A stretch of 64,000 nt of DNA. Source: Elysia crispata. Its lineage: Eukaryota; Mollusca; Gastropoda; Plakobranchidae. The DNA is taken from NCBI GenBank assembly GCA_033675545.1, contig JAWDGP010000853.1, positions 55,001-119,000 on the forward strand. The letters run 5' to 3'. A model generated the notes under the pieces. That model made no database searches. It was not told the origin of the DNA and saw only the letters and a list, made by a program, of their open reading frames with translations. Both the position numbers and the translations under genes were made by a program. This document shows, in pieces, positions 16,027-26,913 of the stretch (position 1 is its first letter; each line of letters begins with the position of its first letter).

Positions 16027-17393
16027 CTGTAGCTCTCCCATCTCAGCCGCACTGTGAAGTGGACTTCCTCCCAGATTGTCAAGGGTGACCCTTGCAGAAC
16101 CGTGGGCAAGAAGCCATCGAACCACTTCAGAATGACCACGGCTCGCTGCATAATGCAGCGGGGTGGCACCATCAAAATCACGATCATTTGGATTACACTC
16201 CCCAACTTGCACCTGGTGAGAGAAAATATTAGTCTAGGCAAATTCTTTCATACAGTACAATCCTGATGGACTTTTTAACAACCAATCAAGTTTAAATATC
16301 ATTTAAATTACACATTTCCTTTTCCTTTCTGAAATCAAATTTTTTAATATAATTTATAACTCTTTTCATAGCATATCCGTGATATTTCTATGTTTCTTTT
16401 TTATTTTTCACACAGATCTGTACTCAATACTCTTCCAAATACTCATGGCGGTAGTAAATGAATAATCTGTGTGATGCTGGCTGCTGCTGCTTTCACAAAA
16501 CCAATATTACTTAAAATGTATATTAATCATGAAATAAAAAAAATAATATTTGTGTAATAAAGGGAATAAAGATGGTACACAGGATATGAAACATTCTTTG
16601 AGAATCTGAAAATCTTATATATGATCATAAAAAAAAAATAAAAGAAACTCTGAACGCACTAGGGGCTGTCTCTTATTAATGGGGTTCGACCAACTTAAAT
16701 TAATCAAAATTTTGTTCAGGGCAATAAAATGTTATAAGAATATTGTATTTCTGAAATGGAATTTTCTCGAAAGAAGTAGTCGCATTAATTCATTATGAAC
16801 CACTTTGGATCGTTCAAGAAAATCAATGTTGCACACCAAAATTTGAATACCTTTGAAAATCTATTCTATATCAAACTAATACTAATTTGTCAGATTTTTT
16901 AAGTACCGCACAGCACGTCTAAACCTCAGGATATGGATAGGAACTCTTTAACGATTTCAGAGGTGTGACGTACCAACCACTTCACAAGCTCCAAGAAACC
17001 AAGCTGTGCTGCTGCATGTAAGCATGTCATGCCATCATATGCGTTAATTTTTGTGGCCCCATTGCGACTATGCAGATACTGGGCTATATCCAAGAGACCA
17101 TTCTGGCATGCAATGTACAGTGGAGTGGCGCCATTGTTAAGCTGCATATTCACCAGCCTGAAATAGAAACAGAGATTTAAGTCTTAAAAGAGTTGGAGTC
17201 CTTGGTTAAAACATAAAAGCGATTAAAAAAAATATAGGAGACTCTGAAGAGAGTTTGTGATTGATGTTCTGTTTTTTTCCTTTGTCTTTTTGAAGGCATG
17301 GGATGGAATGGGGGAGATATTGCATGAAGTAAAATCTGAATAAAGTAAAAAAATACCATTGTACATTGATATCTTTTGTTAGAATTTTATCAG

Positions 17394-17433
<40 letters not shown>

Positions 17434-18841
17434 CGTTAATTTTCATACTCATTTTTTTTCATTTGTTTAAGTGGATAAAAATGGTAGCCTCAAAAGCCCC
17501 ATGAAATGTTCCTTTCTTTTTTGTCAATCAATACTTTCCTATCAAACTGACAAATCTGCTAAATCATGATCTTTGAAGAAACAGATTTGCTGCCTTCCTA
17601 ATGCATTATAAAGTACTCTCAAAAGGTGTTAAAACAGTGCTTAATTAAATTTACATCTGATTCCTTTGAAATTGATATATGTGTTTGTTCCTAAAACAAT
17701 AGAAAGAGAAATGGATAATTGTCAATTTTCATTTTTTTAACTGTTAGATGCACCCAGATAGTTGTCCATTATCATTCAAATATATTACATTTAATATCAT
17801 AGTAAACAGGACACTGTCCTTGTAAGAATTAATCGGAGAGAAGTTTATGAATGCCATAGACAGTGCTCACAAATTATTCGTTTTGCATTTTTAAGGATTA
17901 AGTGCTTGAAACAAACCTAGGGTTTTCGTCCATCAATATTTTCACACAGTTGAGATCTCCCCCTACAACAGCAAAGAAAAGAGGGATGGCACCACTGCCG
18001 GTTCTGATAGATTCATCTGCACAAGCTTCATCAAGCAGCCACTAGAAAATATGATTCAAATGAGTGTCATTATCTTTTACAACTTGAAAAGACAAAAAGG
18101 TGAAATTATATATGAGGTTAACATCAAGTTCTAAACAAAGGTAATATCAAAGAGTCTAAGACTTTTAAGGGTTCATAAAATCATCAAACAAGCTCAAAAT
18201 TTCCTTTGAAATATTTTTCTGATACAGTGTACAATCCATTTTTACTCTGGGGAAATTTTAGTGATCAATTTAAAATTACTAGTTAACTTTATTTTTGTTT
18301 CAATTACGAACAAATTCATCAACCTATTTCCTAGAGAAAGAGGCCTTCAATTAAGTTTTCACCCTATAAAAAATATTTAAACCAAAAATGTAATACATTT
18401 CTTTTTGACTTGAGAATTTTTCTGATAAAAACCACTAAAAATGACAGTAGTTGAAAAGTGTATTTATAATGCACAAAAAGAGCATACCTCCACTGTGAGT
18501 GGATGGCAGTATCTTGCAGCAAGATGAAGAGCTGTGATTCCAACACCATCTTGGTCATCTACATTCAGAGCACACTCCTCTACAAGCCATTTCACAATGG
18601 CAGTATTTCCTCTTGCTGCTGCATCGTGAAGAGCTGTTGATCCAGTGTTGGAGCGTTGTAGAGGAGAAAACCCTGCTGATTTGATAAGATACTTCATAAT
18701 TTCTAAGCTCCCTCCCCTTGCAGCATAGTGGAGACATCCAGCACCGTTGATATCAGTTAAATCTGGGTGCACTGCAGTATCACTCTGCACTTTCGAGATA
18801 TCTCCAATTTTGCAAGCTTCTAGAATCCTTAGCCTTACCAT
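16027..18841 (-). CDS. ESPN: Espin-like ankyrin-repeat protein, N-terminal four exons (3' part not found)
   Basis: Coding exons in transcript order: 18488-18841, 17917-18041, 16974-17157, 16027-16212, all GT-AG with phases 0, 2, 0, 0. They give 283 codons and then a donor (CAG|GTCAGT). The product is a run of ankyrin repeats from close to the N-terminus (ILEACKIGDISKVQ), with typical GxTALHxAAxxG and GATPLYIACQNG motifs. The order and wording of the repeats follow the espin N-terminus closely (NGATPLYIACQNG, DGMTCLHAAAQLGF, DGATPLHYAASRGH, GGSPLHSAAEMGEL). Family knowledge: espins cross-link and bundle actin in stereocilia, microvilli and Sertoli junctions, and the C-terminal actin-binding module lies beyond the ankyrins. 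That part, including proline-rich and WH2-like sequence, was not located in 1-16000, so the remaining exons are either outside the window or unrecognised. ATG chosen: an in-frame TGA lies nine codons upstream, although a possible acceptor at 18862 leaves room for a non-coding first exon. Confidence 0.85.
17397..17432. repeat. (TA)n microsatellite
   Basis: Eighteen TA units in an intron of the espin-like gene. Confidence 0.95.
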
Positions 18842-19292
18842 GTTTGCTGCTTTCAGAAGTCCTGTTCAATAACACATGATTACAACTTGGTTCGTCTAAC
18901 TTAAGAGAAGAAGCAGATTAACTTAAGATCTGAAAGTATCGATTTTGATGGGGATCTAATCGACCTGGAATCTCTTTGCCATTACTAATTAAACAATGTG
19001 TTTCTAACACTATCCTTTTACTTGTTGACATCCCTCTTCTGCAATTGAGGAGAGGAAACGCCCTCATGAAAACAAGTTATTATGGAGAAATAATTGTTTC
19101 AAAAGTACCTTTAAAACACAAAATTTACAACATCTTTTAAACGTATTTGTTAAGATTTTCAATATTTTTTGTGACTGTTGTGAATAAATAAACATCACAT
19201 ATTACCAGAAAATAGCATATTTAACAATGTTAATAAAGTTTATAATCTTCAAATTTTAGATCAAATGTTTCATCATTGTCTAACCAAGAAAC
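18842..19292. promoter_or_regulatory. Presumed bidirectional promoter between espin-like gene and DNAJC11
   Basis: The two start codons diverge with only 451 bp between them, so both 5' UTRs and core promoters must fit here unless first exons are distant. The sequence is AT-rich, with no clear TATA box placed for either gene and no long microsatellite, unlike most intergenic DNA in the window. The promoter role is inferred from geometry only. Confidence 0.55.
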
Positions 19293-22200
19293 ATGGCTGC
19301 GTCCTTGGAAGAGGATGATGATATTCTCAAAAACGACTATTATGCTCTTCTTAATGTTGCGAAAGATGTAAGAATTATTTTTTTTTAATTTAGACTTTTA
19401 CAAGTGCCTGCAAGCAACGGAATTATGAAAATTCAATGGGTTCGATCCGCGATCCTTCCTTGATCTGTGTAGCCCAGCCGGCGTGATGACCGGTTGCAGG
19501 CTACTATGCTCCCAATAAACTTTTTGTATAGCGCTGTACTGTTACTAAGGGTGTTATGGTCAAATTGATTTTTATTGCCCTGTAGTTTTCAACAATACAA
19601 TGAGATTTTTTTTTTTATTATTGAGTCAATAGTTTAGCCTTAAAATGTAAGACCACGCTCATTAGACAAATAGATTTAGAATCTAGATCTAAAATAGGAT
19701 AGAGGCTTTAGAAGTTTCCAAATCCAATTCGACCTTTATAAGTGCAGGAATAATGCACACTTTCTAAAAATCTGAGGATTCCTTCTTGATTGACCCTTGA
19801 TCTTTGTATCCCAGCCAATATGATAGCTGGTTCTAGGTCACTGTAAACTTAGTTTGGGTGCTCTGTTTGTTGTTCCCAAGTGCAATTTAGTTGAATTGAT
19901 TTGTTTTTTTCTTCTGGTTTTCAATAATAAATGCAAAAAGTTATTTGATTTGGATGAATAGTTTAGAATTTAGATGTATTGTTAGGCTCATTTTAAACAA
20001 CTAGATCTAGAAAAGGGCCTTAAAATGGTCAAGAAGTCTTGTCCTGTATAAATTTCACAAAATGAAAATAATTACCGAAGCGAAAATTTCAACACATATT
20101 ACCATGAAACGTTTTGAGTTTTCAAAGTTATATAAACTTTTCATGTTGACCGAGATATCAAAAGTGTCCATGACAATATCTTCAAATTGATTTCATTTTA
20201 GTCCAAAGTAAAAAGATTTCAAATTTAATTTCTGGACGTTCGAAACATATGAATATATGTATATAGATATAGAAGATCTTACCTTAAATTCTCTGCATAC
20301 TACAGTTGAGCACTCTTATCAATTATTCCAACTTATGTTCAAACTATATATGTATATATGCGCATAAAAAAAATCCTACTCACATTGTCTTAAACATTTT
20401 AGAGCAGGTTGCAGGTCTTTATTTTTCACCATGTATTTTTATGTAAAGTACTATATATACAACATACAGTATGAATAGTTGTTAAGGTGATGACAAGTGC
20501 TGACCATGATGATTTTTGTCATCCCTTTCATAATCTTTTAATTTGCAGGCTTCATTAGAGGAAATCAACAATGCCTTTAGACATTTGAGCAAGATATATC
20601 ACCCAGACAAACATGTTGACCCAATAAAAAAGAGAAAGGCTGAGGAAGTTTTCAACAATCTCAGAAAGGCCCATGATGGTGAACTCTCTTTCATATCTTA
20701 TTGTCATAGAATTACTCTCAATTAGGCAGGTGTAATGTCAAAATAGGTTAAATAGTTTTTGTAGCTCTTAGGCCTACAATAATGAAGTGGATAGGATCTC
20801 ATAGTTAATCCATTATCAATCTTCATTTACAAGCTTAGAAACTACTTTGAATGAAAGGGGAAAAGTTATACGATAGGAAAGGTTAACAAATTTTGTAGAA
20901 TCCAAATCTTATTTAGAAATTTTTTTTAAACATTCATTATCATGTCGGTTAAATAGCTGTGCAGCAAAGGATTCCCGCAAAACACTTTTATGCATTTAAT
21001 GCAAAGTTCACAACTTTGTGATAAGCGTTTAAAAGGATCTAAAAACAGATTGGGAAAGGACAGAATGAGTCGATTTCCTTTCTTGCTCTATGTCAAAGTG
21101 TGGTTGTGCATTTTCAATGTTTTTTTGGGTGGCTCTGCATTTGAGATCCTTTTTAAAGATTTAAATGTTTCTGTTAATGTATAATATAAATTCTGGAAAA
21201 GTAGTGTTTTTTAATGATTGGAAATAAAGATTAGGAGCATTATTTTTTTTGTCCTGAGCTACATGCTTTATTTTTATCACAGAAGCAACTTTTTTGTTAG
21301 TTCACCCACATCTTGATTATAAATACAAGCTGACCAGTTAGATTGATTCAACTTTTAATTGTCCTCAAATTGATCTGTGTTTTTATATTATTGTTCCAGT
21401 TTTACGAGATAAATACAAGCGCACTGTGTATGACATGTATGGAGAAAAGGGCCTTGAGACAGGTGATATGGAGGTAATGACTTAAACAGAATGTTTGTAG
21501 TTGTTGCAAATGTATTGCAGATCAAACAATCACTCTCAAGTATGAAATATTTATATAAGCAAACATGATTTGACTGTATTGCAACTATCAAGCATGTGGC
21601 AAAGACTGTTTTGGTATAAGAAGCAAAATATTGAGTGTAGATCTCGTTTTCAATTTTAAGATTGTAGCTGGGCTTCCCCTGTGTTTAAACATTTTCTTGT
21701 AGAAGGCCAGTAGGAGTATTTTTTCCCTTGCAACTTGTATTTTTCAATACTTTCTTTCTTTTCAGGTTATTGCACGCACAAAAACACCACAAGAAATCAT
21801 TGCTGAGTATGAAAGAATTCAAAAAGAGAAAGAAGAAAGAAGACTGCAGCAAAGAACAAATCCCAGAGTGAGTTTTACAATTTTCATGCTAATTCACTGT
21901 GCAGAAAATGGAAGTTCAAAATTTATTAACGTTGTTTTTCCCTTTCCTGTTCATGTTTATTATTTAGAAACTAATGAACATGAAGTGTTATGTGTAGTGC
22001 CAATTTCACTCTTTAAGTCCTCAAGAAAGAAAAAACATTACACATGAGCAGCCATGTGAAGTAACCTACAAGATCTGTCCTCTGCCTATCAAGAAAAATA
22101 TAATGAACTTACTCGTAGGAGAATGGTCAAGTTATGAAAAAAAAAATTCCTTCCAAAGTATTGCTTGCTTCTACAAAAGTACATAGGATTTGAATCTTAA

Positions 22201-24064
22201 ACTGTGTAACAGATTTTGATGATGGTGGGGGTGATCTGTTAGGCTCTGTTTGTCTAGGGGTTTGAAAATATATACAACCAATCACACAACTCGTCCGTAG
22301 AAAAAAGTCCGAAGTCCGCAAGTAAAAATTGCAAACTGTTTAATCCAACATAAGAGCTTGACTGTACAATATCTGTAGGTTGACTCAATAATCACTCACT
22401 GTAGGTAGACTTAACAATCACTCACTGTAGACTCGATGATGTTGACTGACTAAACATAATTTCGATTCTTATTTATAGAAAATCTCGTCCAATCATCCAG
22501 AAAAGGAATTACATAAATCGTAAGAGAATATTCTTGGTACACTTCATAAGCAATTAGCAACCAATAAAAACAAAGGTAAACAAGGGGTGAGGAGATCATT
22601 ACTATGCTAGAACTAAGTCGGAGATTCCAGAAGAATCTTGACCATACAAGTGCGGGCTGTGTTCAATAAACAAAACTTAGGCTTGAAATACAAACATTAT
22701 GCAACTAAATAAGATAATGTACACAGATCTAGTCGATCTGCTACCCAAGAGTTACACACCAAAAAAGGGTGAGGCAGATCTAGTCGATCCGCTACCCAAG
22801 AGTTACGCATCAAAAAAAGGGTGAGGAAATGAACAGATCAACTTATAGTACAATGCGTTACAAACTGCTAGTTTCAAAATCCGTGTGTTTTTACTTTATC
22901 CCAGACAGCTTAGATAATAACACATGCCAGAATTTTCTTTTTTATATTTCTTTTTCCTACGTAAACAAAGGAGTCGAAATGTTAGATACTATGATCTATT
23001 GGTCTGTTAAGAAATCATTATGTAAATCATTTTTATTGTTCCTGTTTTTTGTTCCTTGTTTTTTAAACAGAGGGGGAGGGGGGGCAAGAGTTCAAAAATT
23101 CTTTGGCCTGCAAAGGAATTGTGTTATAATATTAAATTTTTATTAGCCTGTACATTACTTCTTTGAGAAGTCAAAGAAATCAACAAAATAGTGTAACAAG
23201 AAGCGGACAAAACAAGATTACTCATAAATAGAATAAGTAAATGCCAGATGAGAAGAGACAAACTGGGACATCTCGCGGGTGGTATTGATTACTGCCGTAA
23301 GCAACATTTTGCAAATTTTACAGGAGGACCAAAAAACCTCCCCATTTCGTTAATTTTTCACCGATTTTAATGCGCATTGGAAACAAAGCTGTCTTTCTCA
23401 TTACGGATTATTGTGTGTTTTTGTTTTTCTGTTACCTTACTGGCTTTTGGAGATAGTGGACATACAACACCTAAAATGTTTAAAATAGTTTTTGATTACT
23501 ACTGTAAGTGCACTTACGGTGGGAGTAAATGAGAGTATTGTCATTGATTACAGCCGTAAGAGCACATACGGTTGTATTAAATCAGCTTGAGCTATACATT
23601 CGCCAACTTTGGTTCTAAGTTGTTAAACACTTACGGTTGTATGTAATCAATTTGGGTTTTAGTTTTCAGTTGACTGTTGGTTTTTGCTTTATTCTCATTG
23701 TCGCCTTATTTGTTCTGATGCTATACATTTTATTGCGATTTAAATTCTCTAAAAAAGACCCTGAATAATACTGAACATATCTTTCTTGTATAACTGAAGT
23801 TCGCGGAGTGCACAGATTTAAGTAGTTCATCAATCAAATAACAGATCTTGCAAACTATAATAACCTAAAATATTGCATGTAAAAATGAAGCATCTGAAAT
23901 GCTTAAAAGTCAGTTAAATACCATTTAAAGACACTTTCACTTGTAAAGAGCGAAACACTCCTAGAAGAAAATAACTTAAACTGTAGTGAAGAAATAACTT
24001 TTATGATAATAAGGAAATAGTACTTTTCACCAACATTACTAATGTCAGTATATAAAAAAAAGAT

Positions 24065-24148
<84 letters not shown>

Positions 24149-26814
24149 TCTCTCTCTCTATCTATCTATCTATCTATCTATCACTCTCTTACTCCCCCAC
24201 ACTCCTCTTGTTAACGCTCAGAACATTACAAATTACGTAAAATACAATTTTATCATCTTGATATTATAACAATGCGCACACTTGTTGAAGTTGCACTGCT
24301 TTATCAATTATTTTTTTCCTCGAGCCATGAGAATGTTAAACATTTACACAAGGAAAAAAAAATCCACATACTTTCCATTGTTTGGTAATAAAACTCACTT
24401 CATTTCAGTGTCACACACACTGTCTTTTCAGAGGCATGGAAAATGTAGATTATGATACTTAATGCAGTGCTTTAAAGAACGCATGGTGCACATGAGTTAC
24501 AAGACTTTTATTACACCGATCGTCAAGATCCGCTTTTGCTCATCAAGTTGTATGTACTCATATACATACTGCTTTAAAGCAGTTGCTCTAGCATCGGGTA
24601 CGACCAGGTTCTTTCTTCCTTTCTGCCAAAGTCTAATTTAAACCAGCTGTCTTCAGACTCACCATAGTCATCATGTCGATTTCACTCCTTATTCGGATTG
24701 TTTTGAGCTTAAGGTAATGAATTCTCTATCAGAGCTAATATTTGAATGGTATTTACACCCTTTTGCTGCTGCGCTGATCAGGTTCATCACCCTGTCCATG
24801 AGCCTCTTACATTGCGCTGTTGGTTGACCAGATCGGCGAAATGTTTACCAATTGCAAGTGGAATTTCAGAGGATGAGTCTGAATCAATGTCATCCAACTC
24901 TTGACACAGCAGCAGGGATTCTACGGGATCTCTAGTTGGGGTCAGAGATGTAGATTCTGGTATGCTTGTTATACTGAGTGGACTGAGTTCATACTGATCA
25001 GCTATTGCAAGAGAGTTTGTTAGAGTTTTGAGGAAGATTGGAACCATATGTCAAGTGCGATATCAAAGTTGCTTTATTATTCCGACACTCCATCCCATCC
25101 ATGTTTCTAGAGTGTGAATCAAAAATAAAGACCTGCACCTCCCCTTGTATGCGGGAGTGGAAGATCCCAATGTGAGAATGGAGTATTTGTCAACTCTTTT
25201 CAAAGCTTCTTCAAAGAGCATAAAAGGCGTTCTGTGTCTTTGAACAAAACTGACAAAAGTGGTGACATTGAAACATCACAATAAAAATTGATCTTAACAA
25301 GATAAGATTACAACAGTGACCGCAAAACATGATGCTAGGTCTTTTATTTAAGCTTCTGGCTTTCAGAACGTAAAACATACATTATTTTCCCCATTCTATT
25401 TACTGTTAAATTTTAAAATAGAACAACGTCCACAAGAGAGTCTATCCTGGTATTAGGAGGTATCAGATTATGGTACCACTAGTTCCGCATACAAAAGAGT
25501 GACCTGGTGATCTAGTTCAGCGTGACAATGGCTACACTCGTGATCCATAATACAGTGACACAATTCAGGAGATAAATGAAACATAAACAATACATCCCAA
25601 GTTTTGCAGTTGTAAAAGAAACCGAGGCCGTAAGTGTTATTTATCGATTATAATTAATGTGTCCGTCTGTGGTATATTGTTTTGAGTACAACCGTAAGTG
25701 CGCACTTACAGCAGTTTTCACCTATTGTCTCCAGATGCTGAAAAGGAAACGCAGTTGAATACAGCCGTAAATGCCCTTACAGTTGTAATCAAAAGACACT
25801 TTTTGAACAATGTACATACGGTTAATTTTTAAACTTGAATTGCTGCGCCAATTTTAAAGCTAGAGGTTCAGGACCCAGATAGAAAAACGCGCCATGACTT
25901 GATGCATATAACCATGCAATAAAATGCATTTCCCAAAAAATGTCACTTACGGCAGTTAATCAATACTACCCGCGATCTTGTGACAACTGGAGTGATGGAA
26001 AGAAAACACAGCAGAGAAAAACAGAAGAAAAGATGTAAGCAGATATATGGAGATCAGCTCTATGAGTATTGCTCAGACAGTGGAATGCCCCCTGACTTTA
26101 AAAGACACGGTCGTCCTAGGGGGAATGAAATATTTAGGCATTATAGATTTTCTTACAGCTAAGTCAGAAAATAAACACATTTTAAAAATTTTGACCTGAT
26201 AATTTTTGTTTTGCCTCACCTGACTCATTATGATTAATTATAAGATATTAAATTTGATTACTCAACACTTTTAATTTTTATTTTTATTTCAGGGTACCAT
26301 ATCAATGGGTATCAATGCCACAGAGCTCTTTGATAATGATTATGAGGATGAAGACATAGATTATCAGTGAGTCTTCCCTTGGCCTTTTTTTTTTTTATTA
26401 ATAAAAGAACTTTAATGATTTCCTACAGTTTTGCTGATATTGATTCAAGACATTTATTTTGATAAGTATTTAATGATTTGCATTTATTTTACATTCTGTA
26501 TTTTTTATGTCTTTTTTTTTCGAATTCTGTGTTATGAGTAGACACTTGACTACCTGCTGTCTGTCACAAAGCTCAACTGCAGCATCATAAGTGTTTGAAT
26601 TTAGGCTGACAGGGGTTGTGGAATAAGCGAGAAAACTGTAACTTTGCCAAGCAAGAGTCGTTGGAGTTTTTCTCTCATGAAACATTTCAAACTTTACAAA
26701 TTTTGCAAAGATTATTTACCAATCTTGTAATTGCGTGCAATCAAAATACTTGAAATAGAAATGATAAATTTTAATTACATTGAATAATCAACACAGCACT
26801 GTAGAAAAATACCC

Positions 26815-26913
<99 letters not shown>

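Larger units (their letters stand above)
23274..25974. mobile_element. 2.7-kb DNA transposon with terminal inverted repeats, inserted in a LINE
   Basis: Ends are CGCGGGTGGTATTGATTA (23274 onward) and the inverse CGCGGGTAGTATTGATTA read down from 25974. Homology continues through CTGCCGTAAG to about 30-38 bp. ATCT flanks both ends (23270-23273, 25975-25978), a 4-bp target duplication, and removing the element rejoins the LINE reading (GACATCT then TGTGACAACTGG). Both subterminal regions carry many TTACGG(C/T)TGTA motifs, some paired as palindromes (23501-23520, 25691-25710). Inside are a (CT)n/(TCTA)n tract and a degraded minus-strand FDSHSR peptide. There is no intact transposase, so it is non-autonomous or dead. 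The superfamily is not assigned; a 4-bp duplication is known for Sola1 and Ginger, and a 3-4-bp one for Academ. Confidence 0.88.

Noticed and set aside
16054..16266. Plus-strand frame over the espin-like exon
   Set aside because: Antisense shadow of the ankyrin-coding exon on the minus strand.
24787..25047. 86-codon minus-strand gene
   Set aside because: Lies inside the degenerate transposon next to a frameshifted FDSHSR relic. Better explained as remnant coding sequence than as a host gene.
26037..26125. Alternative DNAJC11 exon
   Set aside because: The copied exon 6 segment has no acceptor before it (purine-rich LINE sequence) and no GT at its end. Treated as a duplicated fragment.
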